This document shows, in pieces, positions 18,701 through 29,130 of a stretch of DNA of 64,000 nt. The position numbers and the translations under genes are program-made. Position 1 is the first letter of the stretch. The number at the start of each line of letters is the position of its first letter. Origin of the DNA: Streptomyces sp. HmicA12 (GTDB taxonomy: Bacteria > Actinomycetota > Actinomycetes > Streptomycetales > Streptomycetaceae); the NCBI RefSeq assembly GCF_000373565.1, contig NZ_KB891798.1:62206-126205 (forward strand), in the 5' to 3' direction. The notes beneath the pieces are model-generated. The model saw nothing but the letters and a program-made list of their open reading frames with translations. It did no database searches and was not told the DNA's origin.

Positions 18701-19680
18701 CCGCCCATCCCAGGTTGAGCATCGGCCTGCCCGTCTACAACGGCGAGGAGTATCTCGCCGAGTCGCTCGACGCCCTGCTGGGCCAGACCTACGAGGACTT
18801 CGAGCTGGTCATTTCCGACAACGCCTCGACCGACGGCACCGAGGACATCTGCCGCGGGTACGCCGAGAAGGACGCCCGCATCCGGTACCTCCGGCTGCCC
18901 CGGAACATCGGCGCCGCACCGAACCACAACTACGTCTTCACCCAGTGCCACGGCGAACTGTTCAAGTGGGCCTCGCACGACGACCTCTACGCCCGCGACC
19001 TGCTGCGCCGCTGCGTCGAAGCGCTCGACGAACGACCGGACGTGATCCTCGCCCACGCCGACCAGGCGGTCATCGACGAAGCGGGCCGGGTGAAGGTCCC
19101 GTACGAGTACACGCTCGCCACCGACTCCCCGCGCGCTCCGGTCCGCTTCCGCAGCATGCTGTTCGAGCCCGGGGGCGACGACTTCTACGGGGTGATGCGG
19201 GCCGACATGCTGCGCCGGGTGAAGCCGCACGACAGCTACCACCACGCCGACCGCACGTTCGTCGCCGAGATCGCCCTGCACGGGCCCTTCCACCAGGTGC
19301 CCGAACTGCTCTACTTCCGCCGCGACCACCCCACCCGCGCCGAGCGGGCCAACCCGTCCAAGCGCTCCCGCAGCGTCAACCTCGACCCGCGCCGGGCCGG
19401 ACCGCTGCACCCGACACCGCGGCTCCTCGCCGAGTACGTCGGGGGTTTCGTCTCGGCGATCCGGCGGGCGCCGCTGTCCACCGCCGACCGGCGCGCGTGC
19501 TACAGCCACCTGGCCGCCTGGATGACCAGCCGGGTGCGGCCGGGCGCGGGCGAGCGGGTCGAGGACCGCGCCCCGGTCGACCCGGACAGGCTCACCGTCT
19601 CCGTCGACGAGATCGTCGCCGGGCGGGAAGGCCGTGCGGGCCGCGCCGAGGGTGCCGACCGTGAGGGGACGCGGGAGTGA
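18697..19680 (+). CDS. Glycosyltransferase, GT2 family
   Basis: 327 residues with the GT-A fold signature at the start (LSIGLPVYNGEEYLAESLDAL). The nucleotide Asp segment ISDNASTDGT and the metal-binding D-x-D-like segment SHDDLY follow. An inverting cytoplasmic transferase adding one residue of the repeat unit is expected. The last 50 residues are polar and rich in Arg and Glu. Both ends overlap neighbouring genes by four bases, which places it firmly in the polysaccharide operon. Confidence 0.85.
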   Translation: MTAHPRLSIGLPVYNGEEYLAESLDALLGQTYEDFELVISDNASTDGTEDICRGYAEKDARIRYLRLPRNIGAAPNHNYVFTQCHGELFKWASHDDLYARDLLRRCVEALDERPDVILAHADQAVIDEAGRVKVPYEYTLATDSPRAPVRFRSMLFEPGGDDFYGVMRADMLRRVKPHDSYHHADRTFVAEIALHGPFHQVPELLYFRRDHPTRAERANPSKRSRSVNLDPRRAGPLHPTPRLLAEYVGGFVSAIRRAPLSTADRRACYSHLAAWMTSRVRPGAGERVEDRAPVDPDRLTVSVDEIVAGREGRAGRAEGADREGTRE

Positions 19681-20894
19681 CGCCGGTACGCGTCGGGGTG
19701 TTCGGCCTGCTCGGCTCCGGCAACCTCGGCAACGACGGCTCGCTCGAGGCCGTGCTCGGATACCTCCGCACCGAGCACCCCGAGGCGGCCGTGGACGCGC
19801 TGTGCGGCGGACCCGAGGCCGTCACGGCCCGGTTCGGGATCCCCGCGACGCGGCTGCACTGGTACCGCGGGGAGTACCGGACCGCGTCCCGGGCGGGCGC
19901 CGTCGTCGGCAAGGGCGCGGGCAAACTCGTCGACGTCGTCCGCACCGCCGCCTGGGTGCGCCGGCACGACGTGGTGATCGTGCCGGGCATGGGCGTCCTG
20001 GAGGCCACGCTGCCGCTGCGGCCGTGGGGCTTCCCGTACTCCCTGTTCCTGCTCTGCGCGAGCGGCCGGCTGCTGCGCACGCGGGTCGCGCTGGTCGGCG
20101 TCGGCGCCGCCCCCATCGGCGAGCGGGCGACCCGGGCCCTGGTGCGCTGGTCGGCGCGGCTCGCCACCTACCGCTCGTACCGCGACACCCAGTCCCGCGA
20201 CGCGATGCGGGGCATGGGAGTGAACACCGAGCGCGACGAGGTCTGTCCGGACCTCGCCTTCGCCCTGCCGACACCACCGGCGAGCACGCCCTCGGGTCCG
20301 CCGGGCCCGGTCTGCGTCGGCGTCATGGACTTCCACGGCGGGAACGACGACCGCGCCCGGGCCGAGGAGATCCACCGCCGCTACCTCGACGGCACGACGC
20401 GGTTCGTGCGCGCGCTGATCGAGGAGGGCAGGCCCGTGCGGCTGCTCACCGGTGACGCGTGCGACGCGTCGGTGGTCGCCGCGATCCAGGAAGCGGTGGA
20501 CTCGCCCCTGGTCACCGCGGCCGAAGCGACCTCGCTGGCCGACCTCATGAAGGAGACGGCGGCCGCCGACGCCGTGGTGGCGACCCGCTACCACAACCTG
20601 GTCTGCGCGCTGAAGGCCGGAACCCCGACGATCGCGCTCAGCTACGCGTCGAAGAGTGACGCGCTCATGGCCCGGATGGGTCTCGGCGCGTACTGCCACC
20701 CGGCCCGCGAGGTCGACACCGAGCAACTCCTCGAACTGTTCCGGTCGTTGGAGAAGCGCTCGGCCGAGCTGCGCCGCACCCTCGCCGAGCGGAACCAGGT
20801 CGCCGCCCGTCAACTCAAGGACCAGTTCGCCGCGTTGACGTCGGCTCTGTTCCCCGCGGCCGTCCCCACCCACACCTCGCGGAAGGCGCTATGA
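19677..20894 (+). CDS. Polysaccharide pyruvyl transferase family protein
   Basis: 405 residues from GTG 19677. The N-terminal GLLGSGNLGNDGSLEAV and C-terminal VATRYHNLVCALKAGTPTIAL segments are the two conserved blocks of the CsaB/WcaK pyruvyltransferase family (GT-B-like fold). The enzyme uses phosphoenolpyruvate to place a ketal pyruvate on a sugar, giving the polymer negative charge. It overlaps the GT2 and RmlC-like genes by four bases each. The sugar acceptor is unknown. Confidence 0.82.
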   Translation: MTPVRVGVFGLLGSGNLGNDGSLEAVLGYLRTEHPEAAVDALCGGPEAVTARFGIPATRLHWYRGEYRTASRAGAVVGKGAGKLVDVVRTAAWVRRHDVVIVPGMGVLEATLPLRPWGFPYSLFLLCASGRLLRTRVALVGVGAAPIGERATRALVRWSARLATYRSYRDTQSRDAMRGMGVNTERDEVCPDLAFALPTPPASTPSGPPGPVCVGVMDFHGGNDDRARAEEIHRRYLDGTTRFVRALIEEGRPVRLLTGDACDASVVAAIQEAVDSPLVTAAEATSLADLMKETAAADAVVATRYHNLVCALKAGTPTIALSYASKSDALMARMGLGAYCHPAREVDTEQLLELFRSLEKRSAELRRTLAERNQVAARQLKDQFAALTSALFPAAVPTHTSRKAL

Positions 20895-21454
20895 AAGCGA
20901 TCGAAGTCCCGGAGATCTCCGGCGCGTACCTGTTCGAGCCGACGCCGTTCGCCGACGAACGCGGCTTCTTCTGCCGCACCTTCGACGCCGACGTGGTCCG
21001 CTCGGTGGGCCTCGACCCGGACGCCTTCATCCAGGACAGCGTCTCCCGCTCGGTGCGGGGCGTACTGCGCGGCCTGCACCTGCGCTCCGGCGCCGGCGAG
21101 GCCAAGCTGGTGCGCTGCTCGTACGGACAGATCTTCGACGTCGTCGTGGACCTGCGGACGGGCTCACCGACGTACCGCAACGTGGCCACCTTCGAACTGT
21201 CCGGCGAGACGCAGAAGACCCTCTACATCCCGGCGGGCTGCGCGCACGGCTTCCAGGCGCTCACCGAGACCGCCGACACCTCGTACCGGATCGACCGCCC
21301 GCACGACCCGGCCGAGGACGTGACGATCGCCTTCGACGACCCGGAGCTCGCCATCGCCTGGCCGCTGGAGGCCACGTCGATGTCGCCGCGGGACCGGGAG
21401 GCGCCGAGCCTGGCCGAGGCCCTGAAGCAGAACGAGACACAGAAGGAGAGCTGA
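20891..21454 (+). CDS. RmlC-like dTDP-4-keto-hexose 3(,5)-epimerase family protein
   Basis: 187 residues, the standard RmlC length. The cupin-fold motifs are present: FADERGFFCRTF, the catalytic His segment RGLHLRSG, the Asp strand IFDVVVDLR and IPAGCAHGFQAL. The family epimerises C-3 and/or C-5 of 4-keto-6-deoxy nucleotide sugars. Because the cluster carries a C-methyltransferase and a cytidylyltransferase, the substrate may be a CDP- or dTDP-linked branched sugar. It starts in the preceding stop. The next gene follows after 7 bases with its own AAGGAG site. Confidence 0.83.
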   Translation: MKAIEVPEISGAYLFEPTPFADERGFFCRTFDADVVRSVGLDPDAFIQDSVSRSVRGVLRGLHLRSGAGEAKLVRCSYGQIFDVVVDLRTGSPTYRNVATFELSGETQKTLYIPAGCAHGFQALTETADTSYRIDRPHDPAEDVTIAFDDPELAIAWPLEATSMSPRDREAPSLAEALKQNETQKES

Positions 21455-21461
21455 AGTCAGC

Positions 21462-22787
21462 GTGGACGACGAAGAGTTCGGCCTCCCCCGGTCGCGGACG
21501 GCCAACGAGCGGCTGCACGGCATGATCCCCGGGGGCGCGCACACCTACGCCAAGGGCGACGACCAGTACCCCGAGGACCTCGCACCGGTCATCAGTCACG
21601 GCCGCGGTGCCCATGTGTGGGACATCGACGGCAACCAGTACATCGAGTACGGCTCAGGACTGCGGTCGGTCAGCCTCGGCCACGCCCACCCCCGGGTGAG
21701 CGAGGCGGCGCGGCGGGCGATCGAGCGCGGCAGCAACTTCGTCCGGCCCTCGATCGTCGAGGTCGAGGCCGCGGAACGCTTCCTGGCCACGGTGCCGACC
21801 GCGGAGATGGTGAAGTTCGCGAAGAACGGCTCCGACGTCACCACCGCCGCGGTACGCCTCGCCCGCGCCGTCACCGGGCGCCCGCGGGTGGCCATCTGCG
21901 GCGACCATCCGTTCTTCTCCACCGACGACTGGTTCATCGGCACCACGCCGATGTCCGCCGGCATTCCGGCGGCGACCACCGACCTCACCGTGGCGTTCCC
22001 CTACGGGGACCTGGCCGCCACGGAGGAACTGCTCACCCGGTACGAGGGCGAGGTCGCCTGCCTGATCCTCGAACCCGCCGCCCACCGGGAACCGCCGCCC
22101 GGCTATCTCGAGGGCCTGCGCGAACTGGCCGACCGGCACGGCTGCGTCCTGGTCTTCGACGAGATGATCACCGGCTTCCGCTGGTCCGAGGCGGGCGCCC
22201 AGGGTCTGTACGGCGTCGTCCCCGACCTGTCCACGTTCGGCAAGGCGCTGGGCAACGGGTTCGCCGTCTCCGCGCTGGCCGGGCGTCGCGAACTCATGGA
22301 GCGGGGCGGGCTGCGGCACGCGGGGGACCGGGTGTTCCTGCTGTCGACCACGCACGGTGCGGAGACGCACTCCCTGGCGGCCGCGATGGCCGTGCAGAGC
22401 ACGTACGTGGAGGAGGGCATCACCGCGCGGCTGCACGACCTCGGCGAGCGACTGGCCGCCGGGGTCCGCGACGCGGCGGCCTCGATGGGCGTCGGCGACC
22501 ACGTCGTCGTCCGGGGCCGGGCCAGCAACCTGGTGTTCGCCACCCTCGACGAGAACGGTCAGCCGTCGCAGGAGTACCGCACCCTGTTCCTGCGCCAGTT
22601 GCTGGCGGGCGGGGTGCTCGCCCCGTCGTTCGTGGTGAGCAGCGCGCTCGACGACGCCGACATCGACCGCACGGTGGACGTCGTGGCCGGGGCCTGCGCC
22701 GTGTACCGGAAGGCGCTGGACGCCGCCGACCCGACCCCCTGGCAGGGCGGGCGACCGGTGAAACCCGTCTTCCGCCGCCTGGCATGA
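21462..22787 (+). CDS. Class III aminotransferase (glutamate-1-semialdehyde aminomutase-like)
   Basis: 441 residues from GTG 21462 with AGAAGGAGAG upstream. The GSA-aminomutase type N-terminus (NERLHGMIPGGAHTY) precedes the PLP-binding regions VFDEMITGFRW and STFGKALGNG, whose Lys is the Schiff-base residue. Heme-pathway HemL is usually encoded elsewhere, and in glycan loci this branch transfers an amino group to a keto sugar or builds an amino-acid-derived side group. As the last gene of the operon it ends 12 bases from a convergent PAP2 gene. The exact substrate is unknown. Confidence 0.8.
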   Translation: MDDEEFGLPRSRTANERLHGMIPGGAHTYAKGDDQYPEDLAPVISHGRGAHVWDIDGNQYIEYGSGLRSVSLGHAHPRVSEAARRAIERGSNFVRPSIVEVEAAERFLATVPTAEMVKFAKNGSDVTTAAVRLARAVTGRPRVAICGDHPFFSTDDWFIGTTPMSAGIPAATTDLTVAFPYGDLAATEELLTRYEGEVACLILEPAAHREPPPGYLEGLRELADRHGCVLVFDEMITGFRWSEAGAQGLYGVVPDLSTFGKALGNGFAVSALAGRRELMERGGLRHAGDRVFLLSTTHGAETHSLAAAMAVQSTYVEEGITARLHDLGERLAAGVRDAAASMGVGDHVVVRGRASNLVFATLDENGQPSQEYRTLFLRQLLAGGVLAPSFVVSSALDDADIDRTVDVVAGACAVYRKALDAADPTPWQGGRPVKPVFRRLA

Positions 22788-22799
22788 CGTGACGTGACG

Positions 22800-23498
22800 T
22801 CAGCGGCGCTGCCACCGCTCGTCCTCGGCGACCCGGTCGACCGCCCACGCGGTCGCCGGGACCACCACCAGCGCGGTGCACCAGCCGCCGAGGACGTCGG
22901 TCGGGTAGTGCGCGCTCAGAGCGACCTGGGCCCAGCCCATCACCGCACCGGCCAACGTCGCCGAGGCGAGCACGAGCAGGGTGCCGGCCGCCCCGCCGAG
23001 CCCGAGCCGGCCGACTACGAGCAGCGCCAGCGCCAGGGCGAGCGCGGTGAAGAAGGCGGTGTGCCCGCTCGGGTAGGACAGGTTGTCGGGGCCGTGGATG
23101 GTGCGTCCCACCAGATGCTTGCCCAGCGTCGCGAGCACCACCGTGATGCCGACCGCGGCGACGACGAACACCGCCGCGCGAGGACGCCGCAGCAGCAGAC
23201 AGCCGGCCACGGCGGCCGCCACCAGCAGCGCGGACCCGGCCGGTTCTCCGAGGAAGTCGATGGTCAGCGCGACGTCACGCCACGGCTGCCCGACGCTGTC
23301 GTCCGTCGGCAGGACGAACCACCGGTCCACCGTGCCGGACGCGCTGTGGCCCGCGTACATGACCCCGACCGCGACGACCACCAGTACGGCGACGGCGGCG
23401 ATCACCCCGAGCCACGTGCGCAACGCCGCGGGCAGCACCGCGGGCGCCCCGCGCCCCCGCCGCTCGACTTCCGGCTCCGCTCCGGCCAGGCGATTCAC
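22800..23498 (-). CDS. PAP2 family membrane phosphatase
   Basis: 232 residues with about six hydrophobic helices. The three phosphatase blocks are present: KHLVGRTIHGP (first), YPSGHTAFF (second) and LSAHYPTDVLGG (third, with His nucleophile). The family dephosphorylates membrane lipid phosphates such as undecaprenyl pyrophosphate or phosphatidic acid. Its convergent position beside the polysaccharide operon fits recycling of the lipid carrier, but such genes are common elsewhere in Streptomyces. The 197 bases to the next gene upstream hold no recognised coding region. Confidence 0.85.
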   Translation of the reverse strand: MNRLAGAEPEVERRGRGAPAVLPAALRTWLGVIAAVAVLVVVAVGVMYAGHSASGTVDRWFVLPTDDSVGQPWRDVALTIDFLGEPAGSALLVAAAVAGCLLLRRPRAAVFVVAAVGITVVLATLGKHLVGRTIHGPDNLSYPSGHTAFFTALALALALLVVGRLGLGGAAGTLLVLASATLAGAVMGWAQVALSAHYPTDVLGGWCTALVVVPATAWAVDRVAEDERWQRR

Positions 23499-23695
23499 CG
23501 CGAGCCCCCCGTCGTGTCCGACTCACCCAGTTCCAACGACCAGAACCCGCCCGTCGAAGAGCAGCCCCCACTTGTCACCATAACCAACAATCAGTGGCCG
23601 GGAGAGTCAAATGTCCGTGTACGCGGCTGACTTGGGAGTCTCCGGTGTGTCGCGCCGCGCGGAAAGCGGGGACGGACCGGACCGATCCGCTGCCC

Positions 23696-24058
23696 TCACC
23701 TGCCGGGCACGGTGAGCGTCACCGTGCCGCCCGGCTTGAGCGCGGTGCCGGGGGCGGGCGACTGGGCGGTCACCGTGAGGGAGTCGTCGCCGATCTCGGA
23801 GTCGTCGGTGAACGCCATCCCGTAGTCCAGATCGGCGAGTTGATCGCGCGCGTCGGACACGGTCCCGCCCTTGAGGTCGGGGACGGTGCCCTGCGCGGCG
23901 GTGCGACTCCGTGTGGCCGTCGCGGTCGGGGAGGCCGTGGTCGCCGAGGACGGGGACGGGTCGTCGTCCGCCTGGCAGGCCGCGAGGAAGCAGAGGGCGA
24001 GCAGCAGGGCGCAGGACGCGGCGGTGCGGCGCGCGGGGCGTGAGTGGTCGAGGTGCAT
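23696..24058 (-). CDS. Small PASTA-domain lipoprotein
   Basis: 120 residues. ATG at 24058 is chosen because GGGAG precedes it and the protein then begins with a lipoprotein signal ending in LAAC (Cys28). A Ser/Thr/Ala-rich linker (about 30-55) leads to one PASTA domain (about 57-120: VPDLKGGTVSDARDQL through TVTLTVPG). PASTA domains bind peptidoglycan fragments or beta-lactams and usually form the sensor of Ser/Thr kinases. Here the domain stands alone on a lipoprotein, divergent from a kinase lacking PASTA, so it could be a separate sensor partner. That pairing is inference. Confidence 0.8.
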   Translation of the reverse strand: MHLDHSRPARRTAASCALLLALCFLAACQADDDPSPSSATTASPTATATRSRTAAQGTVPDLKGGTVSDARDQLADLDYGMAFTDDSEIGDDSLTVTAQSPAPGTALKPGGTVTLTVPGR

Positions 24059-24319
24059 GGACAGGGCTCCCCGTGGTGGTGTCCCACGGACCTCCCGTAG
24101 GACGGCAGACTCACGTTGACCGCCCGTGCCCCGTCGCGCCATACGCCGAGAGCCGTAACCCGGAGCGAGCCGTACGAGCGCGCACCCCCACGTCGCCGCG
24201 ACCGCGTACGCGTGTGGTGAGATGGGCCGAGTATGCGGGAAACAGGCGTCCGCAACCGCTTGTTGGCGTCATGATGTCAGGCCTGCGTGCACAGAGCGCG
24301 GGACGACCTTGGGGGGCCG

Positions 24320-26071
24320 GTGACAGCTATGCAGGCGGTCGGGGCGGACGATCCGGAGCAGATCGGTCCGTATCGAGTGGTGGGCCGGCTGGGTGCCGGC
24401 GGCATGGGGCGCGTGTATCTGGCGCGGTCGAAGGGCGGCCGGGCGGTCGCCGTGAAGGTGGTGCGCCCCGAACTCGCGGAGGACCGGGAGTTCCGGCAGC
24501 GGTTCGCGCGCGAGGTCGCCGCGGCACGCCGGGTGAACGGTGTGTTCACGGCCGGGGTGGTCGACGCCGACGCCGAGGGCGATCCGCCCTGGCTGGCCAC
24601 CGCCTACGTACCGGGCGTCTCGCTGGACACCGCGGTGGCCCGGCACGGCGCGTGGGACGTCGGCCCCGTGACGACGCTGGCGGCCGGACTCGCGGAGGCC
24701 CTGGAGGCCATCCACGCGTCGGGACTCGTGCACCGCGACCTGAAGCCGTCGAACGTGCTGCTGGCGGCCGACGGGCCGCGCGTCATCGACTTCGGCATCT
24801 CGACGGCGACGGAGGCCAGTGCGATCACCCGTACCGGGGTGGTGATCGGGACGCCCGGATTCATGTCGCCGGAGCAGCTGACGGGCGAGCGGGTCGGACC
24901 GGCCAGTGACGTCTTCGCCCTGGGCGCGGTCCTCGCGTTCACCGCATCCGGCTCGGGTCCTTTCGGCACGGGTTCGGCCCAGGGGCTCATGTACCGGATC
25001 GTGCACGGCACCCCCGAGCTTGACGGCGTCCCCGCCGCGCTGCGCCCGCTGATCGCGCGCTGCCTGGCCAAGAGCCCGGACGCCCGGCCACGCATCGACG
25101 AACTCCTTGCGGAGCTGACGGACGCGGAGGGCGCCGCCCACACGGCTCTGCTGTTCACCACCGCGGCCTGGCTCCCGTCGGGCGTGGCCGAGGCGGTCCG
25201 CGCGGTGCGCGACGGTGCGCCGGAGAGCCCCGACGCCGCGCCGACGCCGCCGCGGACGCCACCGCACGGAGCGCCGACCACGACCGGACCGCGTCCACCG
25301 GTCCCGCACGTGCCGCCGACCCCACCGCCCGCGTACGTGCCCACGGCGTTCGCCGGCGGTCCGCCGGGAGGTGGAGCGCAAGGAGTCTTCGGTCCACCGA
25401 CGCCGCCTCCGATGGTCACGCCGACGTGGGGCAGCCCGACGCCGGGGACCCGGACGGCGCCGGTGCACGGCATCCCCGGCGGTCCGCCGCGGCCGTCGTC
25501 GGGCAGACGCGGCGCGATCGTGGGCGGTTCGGTGCTCGCGGGGGTGCTGGCCATCGGGCTGATCGCCTGGCAGTCGGACAACATCTTCGGTACGGGATCC
25601 GGTTCGGACTCCGGGTACGGCGGCTCGTCGCCGAGCTACTCGGCCGGCGCTCCGTCGTACTCGGACACGCCCACCCCGTCGGGCTCCGCGCCCGTCGCGG
25701 CCGCGTCGGACAGCCCGTCGGCGAGCGACGGCAAGGCCGACCTGTCCGGTCAGTGGGACGGCAACTACGTCTGCAACCAGGGCATCACGGGCCTCGCGCT
25801 CACGATCGAGCAGCACGACGACGGCACCGCCGAAGCCGTCTTCTCGTTCTACCCCGCACCCTCCAACCCGGAGGTGCCGCGCGGCTCGTTCGCGATGGAG
25901 GGGACATTCACGAACAACGTCCTCACTCTGCGGGCCACGCACTGGATCGACCGGCCGGACAACTTCGACTCGGTCAACCTCCGGGCCACCTACGACACTT
26001 CGACCCCCGACCATCTGGACGGGCAGATCTCCGGAGCGAGCTGCACCACGTTCTCGACCCAGCGATCCTGA
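24320..26071 (+). CDS. Membrane Ser/Thr protein kinase with extracellular sensor domain
   Basis: 583 residues from GTG 24320, just after GGGGGG; ATG 24329 and GTG 24287 are alternatives. The kinase domain (about 15-275) has the glycine loop GAGGMG (25-30), Lys46, catalytic HRDLKPSN (138-145) and DFG (157-159). A Pro-rich juxtamembrane stretch (about 300-390) leads to one transmembrane helix (about 399-421) and a Ser/Gly-rich linker. The external domain of about 110 residues (DLSGQWDGNYVCNQG onward) has two Cys and a lipocalin-like beta pattern. No PASTA repeats. Signal sensed unknown. It is divergent from the PASTA lipoprotein across 261 bases. Confidence 0.88.
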   Translation: MTAMQAVGADDPEQIGPYRVVGRLGAGGMGRVYLARSKGGRAVAVKVVRPELAEDREFRQRFAREVAAARRVNGVFTAGVVDADAEGDPPWLATAYVPGVSLDTAVARHGAWDVGPVTTLAAGLAEALEAIHASGLVHRDLKPSNVLLAADGPRVIDFGISTATEASAITRTGVVIGTPGFMSPEQLTGERVGPASDVFALGAVLAFTASGSGPFGTGSAQGLMYRIVHGTPELDGVPAALRPLIARCLAKSPDARPRIDELLAELTDAEGAAHTALLFTTAAWLPSGVAEAVRAVRDGAPESPDAAPTPPRTPPHGAPTTTGPRPPVPHVPPTPPPAYVPTAFAGGPPGGGAQGVFGPPTPPPMVTPTWGSPTPGTRTAPVHGIPGGPPRPSSGRRGAIVGGSVLAGVLAIGLIAWQSDNIFGTGSGSDSGYGGSSPSYSAGAPSYSDTPTPSGSAPVAAASDSPSASDGKADLSGQWDGNYVCNQGITGLALTIEQHDDGTAEAVFSFYPAPSNPEVPRGSFAMEGTFTNNVLTLRATHWIDRPDNFDSVNLRATYDTSTPDHLDGQISGASCTTFSTQRS

Positions 26072-26092
26072 CCGGCTCGTCGGCCCTCCGGC

Positions 26093-28447
<2,355 letters not shown>

Positions 28448-28939
28448 TCAGCGGCGCGCGGTCCGGCCCACGGCTCGGTCGGTGGGGAAGCGCACCTGCG
28501 TGAGCTCTTCGGAGGTCTGCCAGATCCTGCGGGCGTCCTCGGTGCTGTGCAGGCGGGAGTAGAGCTTCTGCTCCGCGGGCGGGCCGCCCAGGTGGCCGGG
28601 GCCGCGGGGCCCGTAGAACCGGCCGCGCTCGGCGTCGGGGGAGGCGGCGGCATAGAGGGCCGGAAGGGGCGCGGTCTCGACCGTTCCCACGACGATGCCG
28701 AGGCGGGACAGGATCCGGATCAGCCGCACGCCCAGGGTGTCCCTGCCGCGGCCGACCTCGGGACGCGCGGCGAGCAGGTTCGTCGGGACGACACCGGGGT
28801 GGGAGAGGTTGCTCGTGATGCCCCAGCCCGCCGCCCGGCTGCGCCGGTCGAGTTCGAGGCCGAAGAGCCTGAACGCGATCTTCGACGCGCAGGGCGGGCC
28901 CGGTACGGGGACAGAGGCTGCCGCACGGCCGGGTGACAC
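28448..28939 (-). pseudogene. Truncated short-chain dehydrogenase/reductase remnant
   Basis: An open frame of 163 codons matches only the C-terminal half of SDR enzymes: SKIAFRLFGLELDRR, SNLSHPGVVPTNLLAARPE, ALYAAASPDAERGRFYGP and GHLGGPPAEQKLY. The Rossmann half with TGxxxGxG is absent. The catalytic Tyr of Y-x-x-x-K is missing (PPCASK in place of YxxSK), and the sequence upstream of the homology is unrelated. No ribosome site precedes the putative GTG at 28939. It is best read as a 3' gene fragment left by deletion. Confidence 0.7.
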
Positions 28940-29032
28940 GTGAACTGGCTGTGTGCGATGGAGTGTTGGGCGGATTCTTCACTAGTTGGGTGGCGGTTGT
29001 CGGCGGTATGGAGAAGATTGGTGAGGAGTCAT

Positions 29033-29092
29033 ATGCCCTCGGTAATCTGGCGGCTACCTGACTTCGAGTGGATGGGTGGTGGGGATCCGTAA
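29033..29092 (+). CDS. Possible 19-residue leader ORF before the PP2C gene
   Basis: ATG 29033 has a good ribosome site (GTGAGGAG, 29021-29028) and runs 19 codons to a TAA, encoding MPSVIWRLPDFEWMGGGDP. TAA stops are rare in this genome. The ORF lies directly upstream of the PP2C gene, whose own start has no clear ribosome site, so it may be a translated leader or reflect a wrong frame for the phosphatase N-terminus. No homology is recognised. Confidence 0.3.
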   Translation: MPSVIWRLPDFEWMGGGDP

Positions 29093-29130
29093 CAGCGGGT
29101 TCCAGATCGGTGGTCTCCTTGCCGAAGTCG

